64,000 nucleotides of DNA, from contig JAJEKV010000026.1 in the NCBI GenBank assembly GCA_021234155.1, positions 2,668,001-2,732,000 of the forward strand, read 5' to 3'. The notes under the pieces are model-generated. The model saw nothing but the letters and a program-made list of their open reading frames with translations, was not told the DNA's origin and searched no databases. The stretch is from Isoetes taiwanensis. Taxonomy: Eukaryota > Streptophyta > Lycopodiopsida > Isoetales > Isoetaceae. Of this stretch, positions 1 through 11,471 are shown piece by piece. Made by a program: the position numbers and the translations under genes. Numbering within the stretch: the first letter of the stretch is position 1; each line of letters opens with the position of its first letter.

Positions 1-59
1 ATGGTGGCATTCGAGTTGAGATTTTTCTATAAAAGCCTATATACTACATTTTCCAGTTA

Positions 60-900
60 GTCGACTTCTAGCTGAGATAATATCTACGGCAACTAATCCC
101 TAGGAACCATGTCAAATGCCTTTGCAAAATCCACAAAGCAGCAATATAGATCCTGTTGATTATTTCTGTTGTCCTTTAGTAGTGTGCGCAATGTGAAGAC
201 ATAGCCAATGATGGAGTGCTTAGATCTAAAACTTGATGGTCCAAGTGCACATTGTTGTCAATTTGTGTTCAAGAATTTCAACTAGCAGTTTTACTATTGA
301 AGGAATGACCATGATTGTGCGGTAATTGACAGGGCAACAAAAATCATCTGCTTTATAGATTGGAACTAGCTTATTGATGGTCCATCCAAGAAAAAGTCCT
401 CCCACCCTCCCCCCACCCCTAGATGACCCTATTGCACAGACTAGTTAGGAGTGGAACAATCTGTGGTCCAGCCCAATGCAACAGTTTTGCCTCTGCTTTA
501 AGTGCCATCTGCCTTCATCATAACCAACGCTAAACCTATTTGTGTTGGCACAATATTGTAGACCATGTTACGGTCATAATAGCTGCATGAAGTGCTCCAC
601 CAAGTTCTTGGAAGAAATATTCCAAAATGTTCTAGATGATGATTAAGAAGGAAAAATTTCTCTTTGAAGTTCTACAATGTATTATGCCTTCTTGCCATTG
701 AGGAAAGCTTTGTATTGTTTGACTACTTGCAACTAGAGAGCATAATCAATTACGAGCTGGAAGAGTGGTTGTAACCACTTCTTAAAAATATTACAAACAA
801 CGAAGAAAGGTCAATAGGTTCATTGCAATTGAAAAGAGTTGATAAACACCTTTTAACTTTGAGCTTTTGTTACTCCCCTTAGGTACTTGTTCACCCCAAC
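60..900 (-). pseudogene. LINE reverse-transcriptase remnant
   Basis: Translation of the minus strand with a few frame jumps gives the ordered blocks of a non-LTR reverse transcriptase. Reading from high to low coordinates there is a block resembling 'WAGPQIVPLLTSLCNRV' (about 480-430), then 'NYRTIMV' and 'LLVEILEHKLTT' (about 340-255), then 'YVFTLRTLLKDNRNN' followed by the diagnostic 'LYCCFVDFAKAFDMV' (about 215-105). The last block is the RT motif with the first catalytic Asp. Stop codons follow 'VPRD', so the copy is dead, and it runs towards or past the left edge. By recollection the pattern matches the LINE type common in mosses and ferns. No endonuclease domain is recognisable upstream. 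Confidence 0.8.
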
Positions 901-1119
901 TGCATATGTCTTATCTTACACAACGGAAGTGACAATTCACATATTACTTGTATGTTATGCTTTCAACTTTCTCAATAGAGTTCCAAATTTCAATTTCCAT
1001 TTTAATTGCCTACCTTGATAATGATTGTGCTTTATTGTAGAGTTCAATTGAAATATTTGCAAGTATAGATCACATGATCTTTATGGCTTCAATAAGTCCA
1101 ATAATGCTTATAGGAAGGG

Positions 1120-1420
1120 GAAGATATCGGGTTGGACTTTAATGGAAACCTCCCTAACTTTCCATGGAAACCTCCTCAATTTTCCCTGGAAACCTCCCCC
1201 TTTTCCTAAAAACCTCCCCAACTTTTCTGGTACGACCTGGGGAGGTTTCCAGATTAGAAAAAGGGGAAGGTTTCCATGGAAACCTCCCCACCTTTCTGTG
1301 GAAACCTCCTCAACTTTCTGGGCATGACCTGGGGAGGTTTCCAATTAAGAAAATAGAGGAGGTTTCCATGGAAAGGTGGGGAGGTTTCCATAAAAATATA
1401 AAAGAAGCCCCTCCCTAAAT
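1120..1420. repeat. GGAAACCTCCCC minisatellite with inverted units
   Basis: About ten copies of a GGAAACCTCC(C/T)C core occur in both orientations. Two near-copies of a hairpin (about 1207-1250 and 1298-1342) pair GGAAACCTCC with GGAGGTTTCC around a CTGGTACGACC-like loop. The short ORFs across it on both strands are by-products of the repeat. Confidence 0.75.
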
Positions 1421-1540
1421 TTGCACGAAGACCAAGATTTGCCCTCCCGTGCATCTCGATCCTCGTGCATCTTAATGAGGAGGCGCCATTCTCGGTGATT
1501 GCGAAAATTAATTACTATTTTTTTTATATAAATATTTTAT
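1420..1540. other. Short spacer between minisatellite and LTR stub
   Basis: AT-rich sequence without recognisable coding or repeat signal. Confidence 0.3.
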
Positions 1541-1720
1541 GGAAATTGCCAAGTGGTAAAGGGAGACATGTGGTAAAGGGAGACATGTGCAACATAAGAA
1601 GTTGCCCCCTAGGGTGCAACCCTTTACGGTTTTCAAGTACATGTCGCCAAGGCAACATGTACGAATGACATGGCAGTGTAATATAAGTATTCGTAACATA
1701 TATTATGCTGGAATGTCACA
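1540..1720 (-). repeat. 3' LTR remnant of element 1
   Basis: The segment matches the outer end of the 5' LTR at 15730-15894, including the GTGCAACATAAGAAGTTGCC block. It ends in TGTCACA at 1720, the minus-strand LTR start. Homology fades below about 1540, so more than a kilobase of this LTR is lost. Confidence 0.8.
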
Positions 1721-2426
1721 ATCTCCCCACCTTGAATTGATGTTGTCTGCAGCATCACGAGTCTCCCCACCTTGGACACCTGCATGATCCTTGGAACATG
1801 TGCATTCCATTCATGCAATTTTTTATTTTATTTTATTTATTTTTAACAATTATCTTGAGGTAATATTTAAGTTACTTATTATGATCACATCATTTATTCC
1901 ATAACTTATTACAGTAAGGTAACTTCTCAACCCTTACTTGAATTAACACTCAATATTCATAAGACATTTATAATTTCCACAATTAATATTCACAGAAGTT
2001 TCAAAGATTTATAATTAAGTGTCCATTTCGTCACCTTACAACACATTATGACAAAATATGTGTTGCAAGTCTTCGCAGTGTGACCCTTCTGCCGTTTAGA
2101 TCCTTCTATTGGTCTGCAGGTCCAACATTATGTTAATACACATTTATTTATTATAAAGATGGTTATTAGGGGATCACCCATTTAACTACATGGAAGAGGA
2201 TGCTTCTTCCATCGTGGCCGTGGAGACAATGCCCTATAATGCCTAGGATGATCACTAATGCCTACACCTTTAATTTCGTCGCCCGTGGCATGGAGGAGGG
2301 CATCCCCCCGTAGCGGGCATAGACTAGAGGTGCTTTCCTATCAATGCATGATCCTATATGACTTCTTATCTTCAATTTCGCCTACTTTCGTGGCGACAAA
2401 AGTAGACTTCTTAATCTACCTTCCAC
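1721..2426 (-). other. Element 1 polypurine tract and 3' noncoding region
   Basis: Immediately inside the LTR the minus strand reads AAGGTGGGGAGAT, a polypurine tract like that of element 2 (23895-23907). The rest is colinear with the noncoding stretch 23908-24781 of element 2. I see no gene. Confidence 0.65.
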
Positions 2427-3600
2427 TCACCTATTAGTTCGGTGTCGACTACTTCTGTGACAAGTCGACCTTTGCATTGCTCCATAAATTTGGGGTACTA
2501 CTTCTCTAGATCTGATTGTAGTACACATGTAGCGTCTTCCACAAGTAAGTGCGTCCATTTCACTAGGTATTGGAGAATTTGGGATCTTCTGTCTTCTTAT
2601 AGGATCTGTCAAGAAGAACCTCAATCGTCCATCATTTCCAGTAATTCTGGAGTCTCCAATATTTTCTTCTGGATTAGGAGTGTGCCTCTTCAGGAGACTT
2701 ACATGGAAACTCTATGGATCTTCAAGTGTGCTGGCAGGTCCAACTTGTAGGATTGGTTACCTACTCTTTTGCTTATGCTGAATGGTCTAGCCCACTTGGA
2801 GCAAGCTTCTTGCAATTGCCGATGCGGACCTTTGCTTGTTTGACCTTGATCTTCAGCCAAACTTTGTTCTCTACGTGGAACTCCCTTGCTGTTCTATATT
2901 CATCTGCTATGCTCTTCTGCCGGCTTCTTGCTGCTAGAAGATATCCTCGTACTTCCTCCACCAACTGTTGCATGTTGGCTAGCATCTGCTGTGATACTTC
3001 TACCTTGGACATGGGATTGTGCCAAGTATCTAGGGTCAAGCACTGGTAGCCATAGTTGATCATGAAGGACGACATTTGAGATGACTCCTGCTTGGTGCTA
3101 TTATATGCAAACTCCACCAAGTGAATATAATTGTACCATTTTGATTGCTTGTTCCAGATATAGTTTCTCAACATGTCTTCAAGTATCCTATTCGTACGCT
3201 CTGTTTGCCCATCTGTCTGAGGATGATATGTTGTGCTCATCAACAACTTTGTTTGGATGTTGCTAAAGAGGTCTTGCCAAAATGCACTCACGAACTTTGA
3301 ATCCCTATCAGAGATTATCTCTCTTGGCATCCCATGGAGTTGGAAGATTTCCTTTGTGAACAATATGGCAGTATCCAATGCCGTATCCGTAGTCCTGCAA
3401 GGCACAAAATGCGTCATTTTTGACAATTTGTTGACTACAACCATTAAGGCATCCTTGCCCTTTATGGTTCTTGGGAGCCCTGTTATGAAGTCCATGCTTA
3501 TTACTTCCCATTTGGCATTTGTCACTGACAATGGCTCTAGCGCTCCTGGAATTCGAAGTTGTTTTGCCTTCGTCTACTGACATAGCTGGCACTCCCGAAT
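2427..3600 (-). pseudogene. Element 1 integrase and degenerate chromodomain
   Basis: The minus strand encodes the Ty3-type integrase core: 'DFITGLPRTIKGKDALMVVV' (first Asp), 'EIISDRDSKFVSAFW' (second Asp), then 'YHPQTDGQTERTNRILEDML' with the catalytic Glu. It is open over about 250 codons (3531-2773), so this core is better preserved than that of element 2. Downstream, the GPF-like block and chromodomain survive only as frame-shifted pieces (2750-2427). The enzyme would join retroelement cDNA to host DNA; this copy lacks an intact upstream zinc-binding region and C-terminus. Confidence 0.85.
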
Positions 3601-3699
3601 GTACCTGGCTATCTGCTTCTTCATGCCTAGCCAGTATAGGTTTTCATAAAAACTGTGTGGCCGGCTATTGGGCTATTGTGCGTGTCATGGAGTATCAAC

Positions 3700-4300
3700 T
3701 TCCTAACCACGTGGTACGCACAATTTGTTCTTATGGTACAATAATTTACCTACTTTCTTAAAATGCTTGAAGGTCTCCCTCTCTTTGTTCGTTCTTGCCT
3801 CCTTGGAAAGGCTTGCCCATGCTTCCTTAAAGTCTCTGTCTGTTGGCAACGTTTCTTCGATCTTTTTGCCAAATTCACTAGTGAGTGTTATGGCATTGCA
3901 ATAGACTCTCCTCAATCAAAGGGTGCCTTGAGAGCACGTCCGCAACCATGTTGAGCTTGCCTGCTACGTGATGTCAAAATCGTACTCCTCCAGGAACTCC
4001 ATCTATCTCCTTTGTCTCAAGTTGAGATGTGGTTGCATGAAGATATACTGTAGACTCTAATGGTCCGTACCTAATTGGAACTTTCTTCCCAATAGGTAGT
4101 TCCTCCATGTCCTCAATGCTCTCACTACTGCTAGCAACTCTTGGTCGTGGGTTGGGTAGCGTACCTTGAATCATATGCCTCTCCTCCTGCATTAAGATTG
4201 CTCCTGTAGCAATCTTGTTAGCATCGGTTGCCACCAACTTATCCTTCTCTAGATCCGGCAATGTTAAGACTGGGGCTGTCGTTAAAGCTTCCTTCAATGT
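3700..4300 (-). pseudogene. Element 1 RNase H and integrase N-terminal region, broken
   Basis: Minus-strand fragments align to the RNase H part of element 2 (26566-25900): 'TTAPVLTLPDLEKD' marks the RT-RNase H junction, and later pieces match 'IEESLPTDVDFKEVWASLS' of element 2. Several frameshifts and stops separate the pieces, so no functional product is possible. Confidence 0.75.
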
Positions 4301-4327
4301 CTCAAATAATGCTTGGGCCTTCTTTTT

Positions 4328-5035
4328 CTAATGACTCGCCCAATCTTTTATCTTCTCTATTTTGGTGAGGTCCGTTAGCGGTGATGCTATCTTGGCGAAG
4401 TGCTTGACGAGCTTTCTATAATATCCTGCAAAGTCGAGGAAGCTCCTCACTTCGTGGATGTTCTTCGGTGTTGGCCAATCAAATACCACTTCAATCTTCG
4501 CAGGGTCAGTAGAAATCCCGTCTGCTGAAATTGCATGCCCCAAGTACTCTACTCTTTCGGTAGCGAAGTGACACTTGGATAACTTCGCATAAAGTTGATG
4601 TCTCCTCAACTTTTCAAGTACCTTTCTCAAGTGTTGGGCATGCTTCTCCAGGGACTTGCTGTACACCAAAATGACGTCAAAGAAAACTATGATGAATGTA
4701 TCTAGAAACTCACGAAAAATGTCGTTCATGAGCCTCATGAATGTTGCTGGGGCATTGAACAATCTGAATGCATCACTATGAACTCATAGTGACCGTATCT
4801 CATTCTGAATGCAGTCTTATGAATGTCTTCTTCTTTGATCCTAATCTGGTGGTAACTTGACCTCAAGTCTATCTTGAAAAAAAACCTTTGCACCTTGGAG
4901 CTGATCCATCAAATCGTCTGATCGGGGCAATGTGTACTTGTTCTTGATGGAGTGCGGAGTCAATTTTCTTCTGATAGTCGGCTCTGTTCTTGCCTCTATC
5001 ACGATTTTAACCCTTCTGGTGGTCTTGCCGATCAT
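4328..5035 (-). pseudogene. Element 1 reverse transcriptase, catalytic Asp lost
   Basis: Two minus-strand pieces cover the RT: 5035-4841 ('[20 protein letters not shown]') and 4762-4328 ('[20 protein letters not shown]', then 'FFDVILVYSKSLEKHAQHL' and 'DWPTPKNIHEVRSFLDFAGY'). The active-site block should read F-D-D; here the second Asp of the pair is Val, which would abolish catalysis even without the frameshift between the pieces. Confidence 0.85.
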
Positions 5036-5039
5036 TATC

Positions 5040-5982
5040 CTACTTCTCTGATTCTGAATCAGAGTCAGAACTGGTGTTGGAAGAGTCTGTGCTGGGGGAT
5101 CTCCTTCTCTGGTTTATCTTCCTTCCCTTATCTGTTCCCTCAACAGGCGCCTGGGGCAGCTGGACATTTTGGTCTGGTGCAAATCCTGCCCTTTCTGCCA
5201 ATAAGGTTTTATGTCTTGGATATCTGATCTCATCTAGGATATCTCTTCTTCTGGGATTGGTGCTCCTTGGTATAGGTTCCTCGGCTGGAATTACCGTGCA
5301 TGGGTTTGCTCTTCCTGAGGGTGTCGATTTTGCTCTATGGTCCTGGATGCTCTAGCTGCATACACATTAGATTGCACTCTTATGATTAGCTTTTTGTTTC
5401 TTGTTGCATTGGTTGTTTGATGATATAATTGTGGGGACAAAAGTATATCAAAGAACATTTATAATGCCAACAATTATATTCATAAGATAAAAACATTATT
5501 ATAATGATTGATAGAGAAACATTTAAACTATTCTTGGAATCTTCGATATGCAGGATGGTCCTCCAAGAACTTCTTAACTTGGGATGCACCAACCGTACGT
5601 CCCAGGTTCCTAAGAATATTGGTAGGCGTCCCATCTTGCAATGCCGTTACTAATTCTTCCACTCTTCGGTCCGATGTATAGGCCGCAACGATGGCTAATC
5701 TGCCCTGCTCAGGGCTATTGTCCTCTTCACTAGTATGACATGGTCGATGTTTTGAGGCATTCGCACATGTCTACCAAATCCTAAGAGGCCAATCAACATG
5801 AACACCCCTTCTTCTCCCCGTGGGCTAAACTGCCAGTGTATCACTGCTATCCTTCCATCGGTGAGGAGTGCAAAGTAGTACCCGAGGGCCTTGTCATGTC
5901 CCGCTTCTCTTGCCTTTTCTCCGATCCTGATGCTAGCCCTATACTTCTCGGAGTACTCGTCTACCAGTACCGCAGTCAGGTC
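5040..5982 (-). pseudogene. Element 1 middle gag region
   Basis: The minus-strand ORF 6051-5695 contains 'FSPRGEEGVFMLIGL', matching 'FSPRGEEGVFMLIAL' of element 2 near 30100; this block is the most conserved part of an otherwise unrecognised gag-associated protein. The acidic/serine-rich stretch at 5040-5350 corresponds to 29290-29400 of element 2. The jump straight to RT at 5035 marks the deletion of the capsid, zinc-knuckle and protease segment. The last codons of the ORF (above 5982) come from the inserted hAT end. Confidence 0.7.
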
Positions 5983-6030
5983 CAGTGATGATTTTAGGGG
6001 CGAAATTTCGCAAATGAGCGAACTTTTTGA
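5983..6030 (+). repeat. hAT copy 1 left TIR and subterminal motifs
   Basis: A 15-bp TIR is followed by GGGCGAAATTTCGC and GAGCGAACTTTTTG. These share a GCGA-A/T-run theme with the right subterminal region, as expected of transposase binding sites. Confidence 0.8.
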
Positions 6031-6606
6031 ATTTAAAAAAAAAAAACCCACGATGGTTTAGTAGGGTCTCTTCATGATTTTTTTTTCTTTTTTTAGCCCA
6101 AATTTTTTGGAGGTCGGTTCCCGCTCGAGCAATCTTCGCCGAAGACTGTTAGTCCAGGGAGGAGTATTTTCGCCCTCCATTCTATTCAATTTCTTTCTGA
6201 TTTCCATTCATTCGCCAAATTAGAAATGCTTCAACAGATGTGGTCATTTCATAGCCATAGCCTGCTAATTCATGTAATAGTATTCTTTTCTACATGATCT
6301 TTGCAAATATTCAACTGAAAGCATTTCTTGGACATTAATTTTGCAGTTTCTGGGAATGCACTGGCCTTACATGTGATTCAAGTACCTTACATGCGATTCA
6401 AGTACCGGGGGTAATTAATTTTTGTATTCTATTTCTCTTTATTACAGAAATTAGCTATGGAGATGCTTAAACGCTACTGCTTGCCTTTAGATGTTTATAC
6501 TTTGCGATTGTATTATTGGTCTCAGTCTCTATAGATGCTAATAAACCTTTCTTTATTTCTTTGTACATGTGTGCTAATGGAAGAGGAATATTGTAATGAA
6601 TTGCAG

Positions 6607-6727
6607 TCTAGGCTTGCTTATGTTCCCAAGGGGTTGTCAATAGAAGCTGGAGACCTTATTGCAGATCCCAAACAGATTCTTCTCAACTATTTTATTTGAT
6701 TTAGTTGCTGTGGTGCCTCTACCTCAG
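6607..6727 (+). pseudogene. Captured cyclic-nucleotide-gated channel (CNGC) exon, copy 1
   Basis: The segment is bounded by an AG acceptor (TTGCAG) and a GT donor (GTATGTGG). It translates as 'SRLAYVPKGLSIEAGDLIAD', then 'PKQILLNY', and ends 'FDLVAVVPLPQ'. Plant CNGCs have the same pattern before a transmembrane helix (a G-x-G-[DE]-L-V-x-D/H-P-K motif, then 'IDxxxVLPLPQ'); the CNGC19/20 type fits best from memory. Copy 1 has a 14-bp deletion relative to copy 2 (48527-48661), which shifts the frame. It lies in the 5' part of the hAT element, in the transposase direction. Confidence 0.75.
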
Positions 6728-7330
6728 GTATGTGGTATATTTATCACTCTTTCAAAGAACTAGGATAATCGAGATAACAAAGCAAAAGGACAACTCTGTA
6801 GAAGAATTAAATCGTTTAATGTGAAAGCTGCTCCAAATCATGCTGGTTCACCTGCTGCCTCGTCAGTTTTAGATGGGCACTGCAAAGGTATATTGAAATG
6901 GGGCACCTTATCCATTGAGACGCCAAGAGTATTAACATCTTAACTTTCCTTGCAAACCAACATGTCATTTGATCAGCCACTGCTTTTGATGAGCTATAAG
7001 CCAGCCAAGGAAGTCTCAGGTGGCCCTCTCGTGTGGCTCCAAAGTAGTATAACTGATGTCAAGGATGCTAAGTTAACTTTAAACAAATATATCCAGAACA
7101 ATCTATCTCCAGCTATATAGGTCTAGTCAAAAAAAGGATAAAACAGTGAGATGGATAGCAGTTTACTGCAATCAAAATAATTGTGCAGCCTATGAGTTGA
7201 AACCCTCGAATTATTTTAACAGATGTATTGCATAGGTTTATGTCTGGTTTATGTCCATTGTTACAGTCTGCACTATAGTTTACATATAATTCTCCTCTTT
7301 ATACTAATTTGCTCCTTGATTCCTTTTGCA
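6728..7330 (+). other. hAT 5' region with unassigned coding-like segment
   Basis: Around 6800-7150 the plus strand carries a stretch matching an open frame in copy 2 (48304-48104, beginning 'MQTNMSFDQPLLLMSYKPA'). I do not recognise the family. It may be a further captured exon or an untranslated part of the transposase transcript. Confidence 0.35.
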
Positions 7331-7339
7331 GAATTTTTA

Positions 7340-10300
7340 ATGAAGAGCATTGATGCCTATTTTTCTTCTCAACGAGAAGACATTCCAAGCACAAGTTCAG
7401 CGAATGCCTCATTTGACGATGTTAGTGGTTCTCAAGAGGCATTTGTCTCCCAATTAAATTCTGGTATGCATATGTCTGGTAGTATTTTAGTAAATAATGT
7501 TGGAGGTGGAGAAAATGTTGTGGGAGTAGACAGGGGTTTGGATAACAGTACAGGCTTCGGACAGGATGACACACAATCAATGATAAGGCAGAGAAAAAAG
7601 GAAAGAAGAGAAAGAGTGGAGATTGGGATGCAGGCCGAAGGTTCAAGATTAATTGGGCTGAGAAGTACCTGTATATTGAAGAGGACCTTGACCCTAAAGG
7701 TGGACCAGCAAAAAGGGCTCGTTGTGTGCCTTGTTGGACACGATTGAGAAACACATGGGTAAGATGTACGTGAAGAAAACAATAGATGGGAAGGAAGTTA
7801 GTGTTATTGAATGGAACGAGAATTGCAAGCATAAGAAGTACGTTAAGGAATATCAAGAGCATCTAAGAAATGAAGAGATGAGAAGCAGAGCACCTTCAAT
7901 TCCAAGCATGTGGTAGAAAATGTTGGACAGAAATTTGAGGGAGAACCTTGTGCAGTTTCAAACAGTTTACCATATCTTGCAACTAGGCCGTCATATGACA
8001 GATTATGAAAAGCATAAACAGTTTGTTAAACTCCAAGGCAATCCCAACTTTCCGCATTCCCACTGGTCAAGAACAAGGCTTGGGAATTTGCAAAGGCAAT
8101 GAATGAAGTCATTAAACAGGATCTGAATGAGATTGTTAAAAAATGTGACTACTTTGCAATTTCATTAGATGAAGGGAGTTCAAAAGATAATATTACGTGG
8201 ATTTGCATGACAATTTACCATGTGAAAGGCCATACCCGACACACGGAGTTTGCTGGAATTATAGAATTGAAGAATGATGCAACAGCAGAAAATGTATTCG
8301 AAATAGTGAAAGAAACTTTACTTATGACATTCCAATTAACTCCATGTGAGATTGCAGCAAAACTCGAATGTGTTGGAGTAGATGGAGCCTCAGTTATGCA
8401 GGGCAGTAGAACGGGATTGTGTGTACGAATCCAAACAACTTTGGCACCATATATGATTGGTATTCATTGCATGGCGCACAGGGTTAACTTGGCATTTCAG
8501 ATTGTTGATGACTTCCAATGCATTCAAAAGGTGGAAACTTTGGTGTCGGATGCATATGCATTCTTTAGTCGCAGTCCAAAGCGGTACGTATTGCTATGCT
8601 TGATTTAATTTGTACATTTACTATTCACATAATTCTGATTTTCTGAGAAAAGGCTTGCCCTCCTTGGTTTTCTGTATAGTTTGATCCTTCTCCACAAGCT
8701 TGACCCCTGGTTTTTTCTCCAATATGCCTGCCTTTTGAAACATTGGCAGATTTATGATGTTACAAAGATTTTTGCAGGGGTTGGATTAAATATTGACAAG
8801 CATTGAAGGATTTAGGACATTGCTATAAGTTTTGCAAGGAATGGCAAGCAAATATTTACCTGCTCAGCTGTTATATGCACTGCAAATCCATTGAGAACAT
8901 GGTTGTAGCTATAGAGCTTTTTGTATGGAGCCTCCTGCAGAAAATTGTCATGCCGTGCTGCTAAATAGGTTGCATAAAGCATAGATAGGTCTCTGCTGCA
9001 TTGTACACATTAAAATATGATCAGGCTTTTGTGATTGAGTAAAAACATGGCAAAATCTGACATGTTAGTTAGTTCAGCTTAAAATCTGGTCAGAAACATT
9101 CTTTATGCAGCACACCTTGTTTTGTCAATCTCGAGTCCAAGAGCTTGGGTTTCTGTAGCTAAATCCGAGGCAGATCCTTTAAAATCTATGCCAGAATCCT
9201 CTTCCATTAGCACCATATAGACATCAGACTTGGCAAGGGTTTGAGAAAGGTTGCACATTGCAAAAATCAGAATCTGCAACATCCACATCCTTGAATTCAT
9301 TTTACAGAATGGGTTGAATTCTACTGTTCTGCCTTGTGCAAAGGGGAACTCGACCTGGAAAATGGTCATGTATCTTGCTGTTTATAGTTATAACATTCTA
9401 TATTTTGCTTGTAGGCTTAAGAAATTTAAGGAGATGGCCGTGGGACTGACCAAAGGAAACAGAATGCTAAAAAATGTGGCAACAAGGTGGATTTCACTAA
9501 GTTCTCCAGCAAAGCGGCTTTTCAATGAATATGAAGCTCTTATTGCTCTAGTCGATAAGTTAGCATCTACAAATAAAGAGGGAGAGAAGGCCTTACAATT
9601 GCTCGAGGAACTCACTGATGTCGAGACGTTACTGACATTAGCAGGTTAATGAATTGGGATTTTTGCTTTTTATTTCATGTTGCTGTTGTGGATACTAATT
9701 CTAGTATCTTTCAGGTTTGTTACCAATGTTGAGAGAAATGAGCATATTATCAAAGCTGGCACAATCTAGAACTTTATACATTTTTGAATATTCTAGGGTG
9801 CAAAAGCTAGTTTGCACAGCTTTGGATTGTTTGTACACGTGTACTTCAAGTGTGGCGTATAATAAGGATAAGTTTCCAGCTTGGCACAAGTTGATTCAGA
9901 TAGAAGGGGAAAATAGTTCAAGCTTTCTTACATACAACTGCGCAGGTTTCCTTTGTGTTAAAGCACATTCAAGACTTGTGAAGGTAAGTATTGCTATTTT
10001 AGTTTTGAATTATTACCAAGTTTTCATGTTTTCTATCATCCAAGAGATGTATATGACTAAACCTAGAAAAGAGGGCACCTTCCATGTAGAGTAGGCGTCA
10101 AGAGATCTGATTTTGAAGCAATCATACCAAAGGTACGAAAAAACTTGGCTGAAGTTGCAAAAGCGTTGGCGAAACAGATTCGTGAGCATTTTCCAAATAA
10201 TGAGCTATTAGAAGCAATGACAATTGTGTATCCACAATTTTGGATGAATTCCCAAATAATTGAAAAGGTACAATCTGAGTTTAAGCGAAGGTTGCATATA

Positions 10301-10795
10301 TTGATAGCCCATTTTGCACATTCCAGACAGTTGAATGGTATCCACATACATGGCATATTGGATGAAGATAAATTATTAGTACAATCGCAAACCTTTGGCA
10401 CAACTATGTGGTCACATGCTGGCCAATTCACTGACAAGGAGATTACTAAGTTTGGCTGCATCACAAAGCTCTGGAACATGCTTGGTTACAGTCAAATGCT
10501 TCGTGAACACATGTCTGAATATTTTAAGCTTGTAGATTTATGTCAAACAATGATTCTAGGATCTGTGGAAGTCGAGAGGACCTTCAGCATTATGGGAGTT
10601 TTGAAGAATAAGGTGCGCAACAAATTAACAAAAAATCTGGATCTTTGCCTTCGTGCATATGGGTGCAAGTATGATATTGAAGAATTTCCATATGAACGTG
10701 CATTGGCAATATGGAGTTCTCAAAAAGAACGAAGAGGCTGTGAGGAAGAAGTGACAATGCCAGAACCTCCAAAATCGATAGGCTGGAAAGCATAA
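7340..10795 (+). pseudogene. hAT transposase gene, copy 1 (broken)
   Basis: The ATG at 7340 opens 'MKSIDAYFSSQ', a typical hAT N-terminus. A zinc-finger-like region follows (CVPC, later 'NCKHKKYVKEYQEHLR'), then the catalytic-type segment 'FAISLDEGSSKDN', 'VGVDGASVMQGSRTGLCVRI' and 'IHCMAHRVNLAF' (8160-8500), and the C-terminal dimerisation block 'GSVEVERTFSIMGVLKNKVR' (10560-10620). Introns with GT/AG ends are visible at 8584-9414, about 9644-9714 and 9984-10046. Lesions: a deletion of about 40 bp after CVPC, a TAG at about 7915 where copy 2 has CAG, a 1-bp loss near 8075, and another near 10070. Copy 2 has different lesions, so the common ancestor was probably active. Confidence 0.9.
8640..9369 (-). 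pseudogene. Captured subtilase fragment (signal peptide and propeptide), antisense, copy 1
   Basis: Three exon-like blocks with GT/AG borders lie on the minus strand. Exon 1 (9369-9116) includes hydrophobic 'MWMLQILIFAMCNLSQTLA' followed by 'SDVYMVLMEEDSGIDFKG'. Exon 2 (about 8992-8860) has 'PYKKLYSYNHVLNGFAVHIT'. Exon 3 (8731 downwards) has 'ILEKKPGVKLVEKD'. These are the signal peptide and I9 inhibitor propeptide of a plant subtilisin-like protease; the SBT2 group fits from memory. The catalytic domain is absent. The whole fragment sits inside the transposase intron 8584-9414, antisense to the transposase, so it would be spliced out of the transposase message. Confidence 0.85.
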
Positions 10796-11135
10796 AGGTA
10801 ATTTTATACATTCATGGTCTTTTATCTGTAAAATTAGTTCTAAGTCTATCTTCTTAATTGTTTAGAATTGTGTGTCTTATCTATACGTGCTTATCTTAAC
10901 TTACAGAGTAAATACGTGTTCTTAATATGCTGTTCTGAATGTAGAAAGAAAGCCCTGATTTAAATGTTTGAGAGAGTTCTATAGCTCCATATTTTATTGT
11001 TCAGAGATATATTCCTGTTTTTGATATGCTGTTCTGAAACTAGAAATCCCTGATTTAAATGTTTGAGAGAGTTCTATAGCTCCATATAATATGTTCAGAG
11101 ATAATGTAATTGCTTGCTAAACAATAATGGCACAT

Positions 11136-11458
11136 GCTTCTAAAATTAGTGGACTGCTTCTAAAAGGATTGCATTTCACATGGCAAAGTCTTGGCTAATA
11201 TGGAGTGTATGGAAACGAAGGCAAAGAAAGGTCTTTTATGATAAGCGTATTTCTTCTCAGGTGGTGCTTCAAGAAATTCGTAAGAAGTTGTATAATTGCT
11301 TTCAGATCTCCAATTGACCTGATCGTATTAAAATTCCAATATGGAGTGATCATCTAAAAGTGATTGATGCTTCAGGGACATTTCTTACTTCTGGAAGTAC
11401 TTTGTAATATGTTGAGTGTATAATATGAAGTAAAACACGTTCTTCAAAAAAAAAAAAA
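11136..11458 (+). mobile_element. 5'-truncated LINE inserted in hAT copy 1
   Basis: A 323-bp insert absent from hAT copy 2 ends in a run of A (about 11446-11460). It is flanked by the 13-bp duplication AATAATGGCACAT (11123-11135 and 11459-11471). The insert encodes 'KSWLIWSVWKRRQRKVF', the extreme C-terminal part of an L1-type ORF2. This is a classical target-primed insertion. Confidence 0.9.
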
Positions 11459-11471
11459 AATAATGGCACAT

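Noticed and set aside
8640-9369. A functional secreted protease gene
   Set aside because: Only signal peptide and propeptide exons are present. The catalytic domain is missing, and an identical arrangement occurs in both transposon copies.
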